Shown one piece after another: positions 25,880-38,100 of a stretch of 64,000 nucleotides of DNA (the first letter of the stretch is position 1; each line of letters opens with the position of its first letter). Source of the DNA: Trissonchulus latispiculum (taxonomy: Eukaryota; Nematoda; Enoplea; Enoplida; Ironidae). The translations under genes and the position numbers were made by a program. The notes under the pieces are model-generated. The model was not told where the DNA came from, did no database searches, and was given only the letters and a program-made list of their open reading frames with translations. Location of the stretch: the NCBI GenBank assembly GCA_030248195.1, contig JASAND010020050.1, positions 31,977 to 95,976 of the forward strand. Direction: 5' to 3'.

Positions 25880-26760
25880 TTTCTGAAGATTTGATCCACT
25901 ACTATCTAGTTTTATGTGTTTGTTGGAGGTTTTGATGTCTGGGGATTCCGAAAAGTATGTCTGGACTTAGATCTATTACGAACTTGTCCATCCTGTCGTC
26001 AGCTTTGGATTGATACCCATATTGTGGATATTCAATGTAGTATACACAAAAGTTTCAGTCTAATTCAGAGAAAAGCCAGGAGGACCCCACCCAGTACACC
26101 CCGCTTATGTGCTATAAATTTGATGACTGGGATACAGATATACTCGCTATAAACTTATAATGACACTTACAGTGTCTGATAGAAATGATCCGCAACGTAT
26201 GTAGTTACGTATCCGTGGTTACAGTGCTGGATACAAACGCATGAAAAGAAGTTTGTATCTCGTTCTGTTCAGATGGGGTTCTTGGGGTTCTAACTTTTAT
26301 CTTCCTATGGGCCCACTGCCCTAGTGCTCAAAATTTGCAACACATTTTCTATTTCTAAAATTTGATCAATTTGATAAAATCAAAGGACGCAGAAACTTTG
26401 TACAATGCTATCAGAAATACCTGAAAATTTGGGAATCCGTTCACTCGTAAACTTCAATTAAAAGCTCTTATGTACTATGACTCAAAAATGTGCTAGTATA
26501 TCAAAGTTGAAGCAATTATCAGTTTGATATTATAATAATATTATTATATTATTATTATTATTATAGTATTGAATTTACGCGGCTAACATTTATTTATTAA
26601 TAATTGGCATGTTTTATTACAAAATTTTAGCATATGATGTAATTATGCTTTGTTTAGACTTAACGGAGTTTGGTGGTAAAATTACGTGACGCCTGTAACA
26701 TTGTGAATGATATATATGTCCTCAATTTGCTTATTTCCTTCTACTAATCATTTGGCTTAA
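25880..26760. other. Intergenic, no supported gene
   Basis: It contains a TAATA-type simple repeat near 26525-26570. A 78-codon frame at 25916-26152 has no domain or splice support. Confidence 0.35.
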
Positions 26761-26769
26761 TAGGCAGCC

Positions 26770-27309
26770 ATGTTGGCACTTGGAATGCACCACAAAAAAG
26801 AACGAGAGAAGAGGGAAAGAGAGCGAGCGGCAATGCGCCGGCAGCTTATCATGGCAATGGCGCCAATGGCTCCAGAAATAGCCAAATGGGAGGAGCAGGA
26901 GCGACTGAAACGAACAATTTCTGCCAGTCCCGCTCACGCAGCGGCTCATCAAACGCAGTCCCCAAAGAGGTCCACAGGGGAAAAAAGTCTGGGACCGGTT
27001 CCCCATCCAGGCAGCAAGAAACGACGACCGTCACAGGTACAGATTGAAGCCATGCGAAAAGTTTCACTTCCCAAAGCCATATCGAATACATCAGCAGCCA
27101 GTCAGCCAGTCAAAGCGCAGCCACGTCTGAACAAGAAAATGCAGAAACTGAAACTGAGAGAGGAGAGCGCTGAAAGCGTTTCAGCAGGCACTGAGACCTC
27201 TGTCCAATCCGAATGCACTGTTGATCAGTATGTGAAAACAAATCACCAGCGAGAAAAGAAGGAGAAGGCCAGGAAATGGTGGCAACTCTTTAAACAACGT
27301 GGTTGCTAA
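26770..27309 (+). CDS. Basic, coiled-coil-like protein of unknown function (single exon or last exon)
   Basis: This 179-residue frame is the best single-exon coding candidate on the plus strand. Codon choice is varied and the composition is not repeat-driven. Residues 9-55 are Arg/Glu/Lys-rich and likely helical (KKEREKRERERAAMRR). A proline- and serine-rich middle contains a basic KKRR cluster that could act as a nuclear signal, and the C-terminus is again lysine-rich with KARKWWQLFK. In-frame TAA and TAG codons lie just before gcagccATG, so this Met is either the true start or the exon opens after the ttaatag acceptor. ATTAAA at 27334-27339, 25 bp after the stop, is a plausible poly(A) signal. 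No family is recognised and nuclear location is inference. Confidence 0.55.
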   Translation: MLALGMHHKKEREKRERERAAMRRQLIMAMAPMAPEIAKWEEQERLKRTISASPAHAAAHQTQSPKRSTGEKSLGPVPHPGSKKRRPSQVQIEAMRKVSLPKAISNTSAASQPVKAQPRLNKKMQKLKLREESAESVSAGTETSVQSECTVDQYVKTNHQREKKEKARKWWQLFKQRGC

Positions 27310-27333
27310 TTAGTTCGCATATTGTGACTGTGG

Positions 27334-27339
27334 ATTAAA
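27334..27339 (+). terminator. ATTAAA polyadenylation signal candidate
   Basis: The second most common metazoan poly(A) hexamer, 25 bp downstream of the stop codon of the 179-residue frame. Confidence 0.4.
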
Positions 27340-27831
27340 GATGTCCATTTGAAGCCAGAGGACTGAAGTTTTCTAACTTGCACTTTTCTCAACTCCATTT
27401 CTCTGCCCTTTCCAGTTCTGTGACTTTTACTTGTATTGTAATCTAGATAGAACCGACTACTTAAAGACTGTGTTATATTCATTTGAAATTTTGTATTGAA
27501 CGTATAATTTACACATACATTGGTGTTCAGCGAACAATGTGTGTGTGTGTCGTGAAACCGGGTCCCTGGGTCGCTGGGTGCGTTCGGGTTTACTTTGCGG
27601 ACCGGGTCACCAGTTCAGGAGCTCGTCTTGGCCCGGTATTTTTCTCGTGGAAATTTATTAACTGTTAAAGCATGTTGTAATGTTTAGCAATTTTTACCAG
27701 CTAAAAACTTCAATTATCGTTCAAAAACTATACATTGATACTTTATTAGTCCGGCTTTCTAAAACGCTTGCTGCAGAAGTTTCTTCACAATATTTGCCGT
27801 ATCCTGTCAGATTTGTATTTATAATTTTCAC

Positions 27832-29602
27832 ACATGGGCAATGCCTATACTGGGCCTATACATGTATAGGCCAGAATCCGAAACCCCTGCGCAGTGCGCA
27901 GCAAACTTTTTGACCCCCGCGCAGCGTATCCCGCTGCGCAGAAAATCTCTGCACATGATTTAGCACATTTGGAACCCACGCGCAGAGCAACGCTTCCCTG
28001 CGCGGGGTCAACACTGTTGGAACCCTCGCGCAGAGCATTACGCGTCTCTGTGCGGGGATCAACAGTTGGAACCCTCGTGCAGAGCAACGCGTCCCTGCGC
28101 GGGGTCAGCACTGTTGGAACCCTCGCGCAGAGCATTACGCGTCTCTGTGCGGGGATCAACAGTTGGAACCCTCGTGCAGAGCAACGCGTCCCTGCGCGGG
28201 GTCAGCACTGTTTGAACCCTCGCGCAGAGCATTACGCGTCTCTGTGCGGGGATCAACAGTTGGAACCCTCGTGCAGAGCAACGCGTCCCTGCGCGTGGTC
28301 AGCACTGTTGGAACCCTCGCGCAGAGCAACGCACCCTCGGCGCAGTCCCGAATCGAAAGAGGCGTTTCCGTTCGGGGTGGATTTAGCAGATTTCTAATTA
28401 CTGGCTAGCAGCTGCATAGTTATACGCATACTCATTCGGAAGATATCTTTGCGCTCTACAATTTTGCTTTTGAAGCTATATTGTAGCTTTTCTCTATCGT
28501 GAGATGTAGCCAACTTTCATATTTTCGCGGCAAGACGTGTCGTTTTCGCAGAAATAATCATTCAATAATTAATCATTAATAATAATTCAAATAATCCATC
28601 ACTTCTCGAGCTACACACGTCGTAAAATTAAACTAAAGGTGTCGATTTGAAGGACACACAGAGGCCAGCTATTCGAGGCGTGATTATTGCCCAACAGGTA
28701 TGTATTTCAGTGTCTGTAATGATTGAAAATATGGATTTTGCAAAAATGCGACCGAGTATTCCGGTGATTGTGGAGCATTTAACCCTTTAATGCCTGGATT
28801 TCCTCTGGACTAACAGATGTAAATGACCGATTTCACATTTATTTCTGCCGTTTTTTACTGGGAGCGCGTAGAGAGATGGGACCAAAAGCAATCGATAGCG
28901 AATTAATTCCTCTACAATTCGCATGTAAGCATTGAAGGGGTCCCTATGCACCCAGAAAAAGTTAGAAGCCGTCAAAGTGGAAAAAGTGCGACTTTTTGAT
29001 AAACTTCCCTTGCTGAAAATCAACTCTAGGAGCAAAAGTTGATTCTGATACAGAATAAACTATACGTTATTTTAATGCGCAGAATTTCCCCTATCATCTG
29101 ATGAAATGGCTTTTCCGCCGACGAACTACCGTCGGCTATGGATTCGTTAGAATGCAGGGCTCGAATGGGCTTGAAATCATCAAAACTTTCATTGCCGGCA
29201 GACTCAATTTTTAAGAAGGTGTGGAAATATTTTCTCAAAATAAGGTGGACGCGATGGAGAAAAAAGGAGCAATTTTCCAGACTGCCAATCGGCAACTGAA
29301 CCCTGTCCCAGAAAATAAGATGACGAAATTCTCCACTTGGACAATATGGCCCATCCGGCCTTAAAAGGTCAATATGCACTCTGGGGGATTGCTCTTTAAC
29401 AGATGTGTTTTGCCCAAGAAACACCCCGCGGGCTTGTTTAGTTGTCCCGATTGCTGCTTTCTAGCTAAAGTAATCGCTTGACAAAGTTGAGAAAAGTTTA
29501 AGTATGCACAATTACAATAAACAAGTCTAATTGGAAATTTTTTGACCCCCGCGCAAAATTTTCGTTAGCTGTACAGGCCACGGTCGCATCCATTGCCCAT
29601 GT
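27832..29602. mobile_element. Possible DNA element bounded by acatgggcaatg inverted ends
   Basis: The left terminus acatgggcaatg (27832) is mirrored at the right (cattgcccatgt, ending 29602). The tttgacccccgcgca motif also appears near both ends (27908 and 29540) but in the same orientation. No clear target duplication. The 97-bp minisatellite sits inside. Minus-strand frames at 28787-29424 (82 and 132 codons) overlap end to end but show no domain. Confidence 0.4.
27971..28345. repeat. 97-bp minisatellite with 48/49-bp alternating half-units
   Basis: Units starting with ggaaccctcgcgcag recur at 28019, 28116, 28213 and 28310, a constant 97-bp spacing. Each is made of two related halves, one ending gtcagcactgtt and the other gatcaacagtt, so this is a two-level (higher-order) repeat. 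The long open frames across it on both strands (up to 167 codons) are repeat artefacts. Confidence 0.9.
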
Positions 29603-29949
29603 ATGATAATTTTGATGCTACTATTACTTGAATCTTAATTAAAAAATGAAAGTCAAAACGTGTCTCCAGGTTCTGACAATTTGCAAAACCGAAGTTTTTC
29701 TATTTGAGGTCCACCGTGGGTCTATTCATCAAATATTTTTCATCGCTATACTAGTTATCGGCGAATATCAGTCCGTGTAGATTTCAAATATGGGTGAGCA
29801 ATAAAAATCTTTTAAATAAAATCATCATATGGAGTTTATGGTTTCTTAGTTTTGATTTTCATTTCTTCTAAGTGTATCGACAATATTTATCCTGCTTGGG
29901 TTTTATTCGCCCTATCACCTGAATCCTAGCCCTAGGCAAAATAGCCTAA

Positions 29950-31175
29950 GGGGGGTCCATTTTTAGCCGATTGTTTACCATCTCCGATTTTGCTCATTTT
30001 CACATATTTTGTTCTCCGCTTGGTACATTTTAATGAGTTTTGAAATTAAAGTAGAATCTTTTACGGTTAACGAGTAATTTCACTTCAAAGATGAGATATC
30101 ATATGTTAAACATAGAATACCGGAAAAGTATCAATTTTTTTGACTAGTGCCAAAAAATCTCGAAACTGATCAAAGGTTATCAGTATAATTGGGTGTCATT
30201 AGAAACGTCTATTCATACACTGTGATTTGTTGGAATTAGATTTTTGAGTTAGGCCTTTGAATTTTTAAAAATAATTTTTGAAGCTTGTTGGCTGTGAAAT
30301 CTGACGTTTTTCGTTACTGAAAACGGGAGTGTTTCAATTTTGATCAAGTATTCATTATTCAAAGGCCTAACTCAAAAATCTGATTCGAATAAATCACAGT
30401 ATATAAATTGACGTTTCTAACGATACCAAATGATGCTGATAATCTTTGCCCAGTTTCGAGATTTTTTGTTACTAGAAATTTGGTTTTTTACCAAAATTTT
30501 CAATTTTTTCGAGTTTTTGCCTGTAACATGAGGCCATTGCAATCAGCAGCTGAAAATTCCACAATATCTCGTTGGAGCTTATTTCTGGTGCTTGTAGAAC
30601 AGTGTTGACTACAATTATTTCAGTTAAGTAGCCCAACGTGGTCGCCGCACCCGAATCTGTCGGCCTGGCACCCATATAGCAAAAATGTAGTTTATTTCAA
30701 ATTTCTCAAAACATGAAGAATTTGACACCAACCGAAAGCTTCTAATGCGGGGAACATTTTTTGCTTCTTGGGCTATAGTCCGCAAATGCACCAAGTTTAA
30801 GTTAATGGCTGTTAAATGGTTTTGTGATCCAGCTTGAACATTAGTCTTGCTGCTCCCTAAAAGTCGTTAAAAAAGCACGAAATCACGCTTAGCCTGCCAA
30901 CACCGGGACAAACTTAATTCTTTAGATCAATTTTCAAATGTGCACCCCATTGAAGCTCCATAATCGAAGGCTGTATAAAGCAAATTGCCTTAGTCTCAAG
31001 CGGTACCCTCGTTTCGCCCATTATTAACATTGCAAGCAGTTAATAGCTCGTAACTTGCAGAGACATGGATGAAACAACTAAATATTTAAACTTGATATGT
31101 ACAACATGTGTGGCTACATTATGTGTCAAAATAACCGAAATCCGTGACAATAAATTTTTTCATGTTGGACCCCCC
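29950..31175 (+). mobile_element. G-run terminal DNA element, copy 3, with internal palindrome
   Basis: Ends match copy 2: ggggggtcc on the left followed by the shared tract ctccgattttgctcat, and on the right accgaaatccgtgac then ggacccccc. Flanks ctaa (29946-29949) and taaa (31176-31179) look like two mutated TTAA targets. The interior differs from copy 2 and contains a long inverted repeat: arms 30143-30262 and 30357-30477, about 120 bp each. Confidence 0.65.
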
Positions 31176-31179
31176 TAAA

Positions 31180-32690
31180 CTGTGACTAAGTAAAAACGTT
31201 CAGCCAAAACTAAATAGATTTTGTCATGACACTAGTAATGAAATCATGACACTTATTTTAAGCACTAATCAGGTTCAGGTGAAGCATATAATAGATTTGG
31301 AAAAATACTTTTAAAAGAATTTCAGTTCATTTTCGCTTTCATTTCAGCTAGAAATTGTGTAATGAGGCGGCGTGACGTCAGTCCTCTTAAAATATTATGT
31401 ATGTGTGTTTAAATTTATTTTAGGTTGAAGTTACTTTGAGAATAATTTGTAATGTTAGAAATTTGTATTGAAAATTGTGTTTTGAAAGTTGTTTGAAATT
31501 TATGTGTGAAATTCTTATGCTTGAGTTTTGTGCGCCTATGTAGAAAATATGCATATATGTGTCAGTCAGCCTAGCTACTAGCTGGCGCTGTGTGTATGCC
31601 TGTGTTTGCTAGAAATCTCTATCATTTTCGCTCTCTAAAAGTTGGTCCTAATTTTAACCAATCAAATTCTTCCACGCTGTCCAAAAACTAGTTCTCTTTC
31701 AGACTTCTCAAATCCTATTCAGTCTGGGTCGTGACGTTGACGTGAGTAGTCGGTTGTTTTATTTGTGCTCCTGTGTTTTTTTCTATCTACGATATACCAC
31801 GTTTCTCTTTATATTTGTGGTGTTGTGTCCGACCCTTATTTGCTGTGCTTATTCTCTGGTACAATAAATGTCTAAAGGGCTTACCCCTCTAGACTTCTAG
31901 TCGCTCCAGGTTAACCCTGTTGAGCTAGACTTTTCATCATTATATTGTCTTCATTTGTTCTTAAATTTGTTGTCTCTAATTTTGCATTTTCTTGATAGAT
32001 TTAGGGTTCTCTTATTAGGGTAAATCTTTCTCTATAGTTTATCCGTTGTAGTATTTTGGTGTAGTAGAAATCCCTGTGTGCTCTATACTTTATTCTCTTT
32101 TGTAGTACCTTGTTTAGTTTGGCTAGTTCGTACACTGTGCTTTGTATTCAAAATTTGGTACGCATTTTCGGGGTCCGCCCCATTTGTCCAGCATAATTTT
32201 CAAGTAAATGTGGTCTCTTTTTGGACCATTTTAGGGCGTCTATTTTAGTGTAGGTTTTTGTATTAGACTTGTATATTCGGTAAGTAGGGTTTTTCTAAGA
32301 AATATTTGGGTAGGTAATTAGTTATTTTTAAGCATGTACATTTCAGCCAATTTGGGGTAGGTTTCTAATTTGAGTCTTTGCTCTTCATCGGTGGTTAAAC
32401 TCCATTCGGTAGGATTCACTTAGGTCTTGTTGGCGAGGTTAGTTAGGTCGACTGGAACTACATCTCCTCCAGGTCCGACGTTCTCCTTGTGCACAGTTTC
32501 CCACTCGTAAAGTTTGGTCGGTACACTTCCAACTTTACAATTGTCCAAATCAGTCTTGAAAGTACCGGGTCACCGGGTTTGTGATATACAGGGTTACCGG
32601 GTCACCGGGTCAAGAAATAGTGACCCGGTTTCATCTCTGGTAGCATCCTACGGTAGCCTATACACGAACATTTTGTCTTGACTTTAGTAC
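31180..32690. other. Non-coding region with promoter-like and LTR-like signals
   Basis: It holds a perfect CRE palindrome tgacgtca (31373-31380), a CCAATCA box (31668-31674), and AATAAA (31863-31868). With the T-rich tract between them, this is the layout of a promoter plus poly(A) site in one block, as in an LTR. No coding frame follows, and a second copy or clean TG...CA ends were not found, so a solo LTR is only a guess. Confidence 0.3.
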
Positions 32691-32755
32691 TGCTGTTGAC
32701 AGACCGAAATTTTCGTCGGTCGGCCGTTACCGGCTGACCGACCACTTAATCAAAA

Positions 32756-32808
32756 AGGCCGACGGCCCGGCCGACGGCCCGGCCGACAGGCCCGTTCGAC
32801 GGCCCAAC
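32756..32808. repeat. GC-rich tandem of ccgacggcccgg
   Basis: A few 12-bp units within a wider GC-rich, foldback-prone patch (32700-32815) where ggtcggccg and cggctgaccgacc also pair. Confidence 0.6.
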
Positions 32809-33330
32809 CGTCTAGAAAAGAGCGGCTGAAGAATCTAAGACTAAAAATACAGACTATAAAAATACAAAATAATTTGTAATTTTGTAAACTAATTTAACTT
32901 CTGAAGTTTATCTTCGTGCACCCCCTTTGCACACGTTATGTGATTATGTATGACCTATTCTTTGACATTAAATATGACGTCGGCATGCCCTTTGTATCCT
33001 TGGCCGCACACAACAGACAAAGGTGTTTAACATAAAATACAGAATTTACTAGAAAATACAGTATTTACTGGACGAGTTTCAGTAAAAACGGTATTTACGT
33101 GTAAAGATAGGAAGTTTAAAGAAAATACAATTCTTACTAGTAAATACCGTATTTACTAAAATCGGCCAGTAAATACAGTATTTACTGAATACAGAAATTA
33201 CTACGACATATATATGTGTAATAAAGGCAGTAAAGTAACCTGTCCCTTATGTGAAGAAAGATCAAGATCAAAACAAAACGGAAATCTGCAAAAGCAGTGG
33301 AAATACTATCAACGATGAATATGTGCGCCA

Positions 33331-33647
33331 TACATTAACACGGGGTCAGATTCTGGGGGGTCTACCCCGACCTCGGACATGGGTCACCTCCGAAAAAAAT
33401 CCAAAATTTTAAGGTAGTCTGCCCCGAAATTAGCAAAAATTCCGAATTTTTAATGTTTTTGACCAATTTTTTGCGATTTTTCAGAAATTTTTTGAAAAAA
33501 ATCAGTGAAACTCGCTGAGGGGTCTACCCTTCTTCCTTTCTGGACGAAAGGGTCTGCCCTTTCTTCCTTTTCGCTGAGGGGTTCTACCCGTTTTTTGTCG
33601 GTCTGGCGGGGTCTGCACCCCCCCCCATTCCCCCCACGTTATCCTAT
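33331..33647 (+). mobile_element. Short repeat element (ggggtctacc family), copy 1
   Basis: It starts tacattaacacggggtc and ends ccacgttatcctat. The same two ends, inverted, bound 48071-48257, so this is one family with two copies in the window. Internally it is several ggggtctaccc/ggggtctgcacc phrases. No target duplication was resolved. Confidence 0.65.
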
Positions 33648-34073
33648 TCGTGCCAAATTCCCGAAATGGCCGATTTGTAGAAATCTACAAACAATTTGGT
33701 CATTTCTAGAAACCGGAACATAGCATATTGATGTCGAGCTCTAGTCAATTCCCGATTTACCATAAGAGTGGGGACCAGTTCCCTTAAGATGAGAGGTGTA
33801 ACGAGGCAGTTCACGTGTATTCACAAGGAACTTCTGAGAGCTGGTAAAAATTTCCAATGCAATATGCAAAGGAGCTTATGCAAATTAGTTCTGTATATTT
33901 CTAGTTTTCTAGTAGCGTTTTTAGTAAACTCCTTCTATTGCATTGTACAATCTCGGTTTGCTAGCAGGTCCATCGAGTTTGCTAGGACTGTTAGGACTGC
34001 TAGTCTTGCTAAGACTGTTTTAGTAATAGGCTGTTGACCAATCAGTTCTAGCACCAGTATATATGTATAATTT

Positions 34074-34229
34074 GTAGCACACCTCAGCGTGCATTCACTG
34101 ATTTACACGCACGCCGTGTAGGAAGCTCCGACTGTGGGGCACGAGCGAAGCGCACGAGTACCTAGCACAAGGGCTTCCTATGCGACGTGCGCATTAGAAA
34201 TTAGTGAACAGCGCTAAGGTGTGTTGTAA
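34074..34229. mobile_element. Small MITE with about 30-bp imperfect TIRs
   Basis: The left gtagcacacctcagcg and right cgctaaggtgtgttgtaa are inverted copies, extending through cattcactgattt / aattagtgaacag. It is about 156 bp long with no coding sequence. Confidence 0.55.
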
Positions 34230-34433
34230 AGTACTTAATGTTGCAGCTGACAGATATGTCTACACAAATTTCGATGTAAAGTGGCAGCAATCTCATTGCT
34301 TGCCATGGCTGGGAGGATTATTTTTTTGGTGTGCAGCAGGGCTGTCTAGGTTGGAGCTCTGCTGTGCACACTGCTGAAGCATGCAGGAAACTGTATGCCT
34401 CAGCAACTTAGATTAGGGAAAGGCCTCCTAGCG

Positions 34434-34470
34434 TGCAGCGTGCGTATAACTTAGTTATACGCACGCTGCA
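34434..34470. repeat. Perfect 17-bp hairpin with 3-nt loop
   Basis: tgcagcgtgcgtataac and gttatacgcacgctgca pair exactly around tta, strong enough to extrude or to fold as RNA. No adjoining gene was found. Confidence 0.75.
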
Positions 34471-35089
34471 CTGTGCATTATCTGATTTATATGCACAGTC
34501 TTTACACAGTAAAAGTGCAAAAGAGTTGTATAGGTATGTAAAAACAAACTTTTGAGTAGAGTTACTCAGCTGCATTAGCTCTGCTCCTGTATGCCAAAAC
34601 CCAATGCCGGTAAAAACAAATACTGATTAACTACTTGTAAATGGCTATACTTGAATTGAGCTGGACAGCTCGAGGTCTGTGGCAGATAGTTCGTCGATCA
34701 GCGTCGTCGATTATTTATGCTTAAAGAAACTCCTTTCATTGTTGCATACATTTTCTCTACGTGCTCGCTATCAACACAAAATAAAGTTTGGATAAGTTTT
34801 TCAGTTTCACTTAGCGTAAGCGGTACGCTTGCACGTTACCCTAGTTCCGTTAGTTTTAAAATTAATCCTAATGTCAACTTTATTTCCATTTTGCGTTAAC
34901 TTCTTCAAAGCAATAATTATCCGTGAAGTGATATATAACCCAATATGCTTATGCGGTCGTGTAAGGTTTTGCCGTGCATGCCAGTTCAATTGCCTTTTAC
35001 TTAACAGACAAAGCTTTCACGTACGTAAAGCTTTCCTTGGAAAAGAAATGTGACATCGACAAAAATTCAAAACACTACTGCTTATTTAA
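34471..35089. other. Intergenic, 3' of Gene B, nothing recognised
   Basis: Short frames on both strands overlap at 34717-35053 with no domain or splice support. Confidence 0.35.
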
Positions 35090-35095
35090 TTTATT
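35090..35095 (-). terminator. AATAAA polyadenylation signal of Gene B
   Basis: On the minus strand a canonical AATAAA lies 34 nt after the Gene B stop codon. Confidence 0.65.
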
Positions 35096-35128
35096 CCTCA
35101 TAGGCTTGTACCAACACAGTTGCACGTT

Positions 35129-38100
35129 TTAGCCAAAGTAACTGTTGCCGATTGAACAGGACTGAATCGATTTCTTTATGTGATCATCCATTTTGAATCC
35201 ATTTTTCTCGAGGCATTTTTGATATTCTTCCTGTTTCTCATCCAAAACTTTGCAATTTTTCTCAATTTCAGCTTTGCGTTCATCTTTGGTCAAGTCACAC
35301 TTGTTCTGTTTGTCACCTTTACAATGAGCTAGAAACCCTCCAAATTTATGACTCAGCTTTCTCTGAATATCCAGAGAACACTTTTCAATACCGTCCACAT
35401 TGAATGGCATATCATTGATATCAGGAACCCCATAATACGATGCCATCTCCTTAGACAGTGCTTTTCGCTTTACAGAGCAATTCTCCATAGCTTTGTTGGC
35501 TTTTTCTGTCTTTCCTTTGCTGCATGCGCATATGTCAGACATAAACTTTTCTCTCATGTTTTCGCACTCCTGGCTAATCCTAAAATATATATGAAATAAT
35601 TAAACAAACTACTGTAGTAACTGTTCGCTGGAATTCAAGTATATTCATGAATCTTCGTATATATTGTGTCATGCTGTTGTTGCAATTGTAATTGTAATTT
35701 TGCGGGCATTTCTGAGTTAGAATAGAAATCGCAAAACACAAATTACCCTGACCGTATGAACGATGAGCTTGTCTTACTCTACTGCTATTGGGACGTGAGC
35801 ATCCGCTTACTAACATAAACCGGATCATACTCAATTTTGGAAACCTTTTTGATATAAGAATTGAGAAATAGTGAGAACAGCGCAGAAGTTGAATGCTCTT
35901 AGCATGTATATATCTTTTGAAAATAATACTATTTCTTAAAATTAGTATACCCATACCCAGAACCCAGTCTATTCTGCTATTAACCGGTAGACGAGGCATG
36001 AACTTTTTCTTCAAATCATCTATACGACATTACTGCTTACTTGATTTTCTTTGTACACTCGTTATAGGATTTGCAAGATGTTTCTGCAACTTCAGTATGC
36101 TGCTTCACGCAATTTTGTACTCGTGATTTTCCAAAGAATTCTTTTTGTTTTGCGATGAAGCAATCTTCAGCTTCTTTCTTTTGGCACTTTCCCAGTGCTT
36201 TACAAACTGCAGCGGTATCCCCATGCGAAATGCTAAAAGATAAAGCTACGGCTGTTACAAACCCTAAGAGTTACTGTTGCTACGGCTGATTACTGACCCT
36301 AGTCATATATTTTCGGATTTGCTAAATTTTTCCAAGCAAATTTTAAGCGATGAAAATTTCGAGGTTACTGTTTTCCCGGAGGATGTTAGCAAACAGAAAC
36401 AATCAATCTCCAGAGAGCTAAAAGACAGTGAATAACAGAGAATAACCCAGAAAATCGATCAAGTTTTGAATTTTTGTTCATATTTTTCGAGTTCCAAAAT
36501 CTTTCTAGTTTCAAAATATTTTGATTTTTGACTCCTTTCTGAGTGTGACCATTTACTTGATAAACACTTATTTTTCCTAATTTAGGAGCGCCTAAAACTT
36601 ATCTGCACACAGCACATTCATTTGTTTTTCAAAACCTAATATTTGAGGTTTTCGAAAAACTAACACCGTTTGACCCAGCTTGTGAAAACGGACCCATTAC
36701 ACGAGCAATACTTAAATAAATGTTACTTTGGTGTTAGTTCGATAATAGTATACCGTAACCTTTGTGAATGATAACTACAAATAAATATTGAAAACCCTAC
36801 CCTCAGCCCTCATTGTTGTGTACATAGTAATTGGTAAAGATTATCAATTGGTCGCAGATAGTGTTTGAGGCCGGCCGGGGTTTCACCGGCCGGCCGCCGG
36901 CCGGCTGCCGGCCGGCCGATCGCCGGCCGGCCCGGCCGAGCCCATCAGCCGGCCGGCCGGCGAGCCGGCCGGCCGGCGGCCCGGGAGTCCGTAGGCCGGC
37001 CGGTGGCCGGCCGGCCGGCCGGCTACCGGCCTAGAGCAGTTTGCAGTGCAGTTATTATAACTGCTAAGATATTTATTTTCGGACGTTATCTTGGAAAAAT
37101 AGCACAGCATAGCACAGAAAATTAGCATAACTAGATTTTGTGTTCATTTTAAGCTTAGTTGCTTTATTTTGTAAATTTCTGATTGGTGATTTGTATCCCA
37201 GCCGGCGGCCGGCCGGCCACACCGGCCGCCGGCCGCCGGCGGCCGGCCGGCGAGCAAAAGTCGGCGGCCGGCGGCCGGCCGCCGGCCGGCTTAGGCCGGC
37301 CGGCCTCAAACACTAGTCGCAGAACAATAAACAAGCTTTGCTATGAAATTCAAACTGTGATCTTTTGACAAACAAAGCTCAAGTTCGTTATGGTCTTGAA
37401 GTACTCACGCTTGCAGTTTTTGCATCTGCTGCATTTGCAGTTGGTCGTCCACAGGCAAATATTTGTGTCCTCTTTGTTCCATGCAGTTCAGATATTTTTC
37501 TTTTAGTTCGCCAATGGCATTGTTAACGCACACGTCATTTTGAGCGACTGGAGCCTGCATATTCCTTATTGTTTTAAACGCAGCTTCCTCTTCGGATTTC
37601 CATTCAGGTACAGCACAACCGTTGCTGAAATTGTTGAAACCATTGCACTCAAAGCACAAAACAGCAACTGTATTCTGATGTATCCAGCTTTTCTGAGCAG
37701 TATAACGTTGAATGGATGAGCAAAAAAATTTAAATTAAAACTATCAGTTCATAAGTTTAATTCCAGAACAAAAAAGGGACAAGAATTGGCCACATCATGT
37801 AAGATCTTACCCCGTAAAACATGCTTCAATTTTAGCACGACTTTCTTCTTGCAGTTTCTTTTGTTTTTCAGCTGCATCGAAATCTTTCCAGCTCTCCGTC
37901 AGACATTGTTTAAATTTCAAAAACTGACTTTCGCAGTCAGTTTCGGCTGTAGCAGTGACATTTTGATCGCTTTCGCCATAAGAAACCTGCACAATACAAA
38001 ATAGAATTTGTTTCAATCAAACGTTAGGTAAATTTGCGGGACTAAACTCTTTCGCAGCAGAGTAATTTTCACGTAAGATTACTGCAACAACGACTACATG

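Noticed and set aside
27845..28408. Open frames up to 167 codons on both strands
   Set aside because: They follow the 97-bp minisatellite. Several frames stay open because the repeat lacks stops, and no domain is present.
28787..29424. Minus-strand frames of 82 and 132 codons, overlapping end to end
   Set aside because: No splice signals, domain or start context. They sit within a possible transposon and were not strong enough to call.
31357..32440. Solo LTR
   Set aside because: CRE, CCAAT and AATAAA signals fit, but matching ends, a target duplication and a second copy were not found.
36831..37309. Pro/Ala/Gly/Arg-rich frames on both strands
   Set aside because: They read through the GGCCGGCC ends of a hAT element that has a perfect target duplication and lies in an intron.
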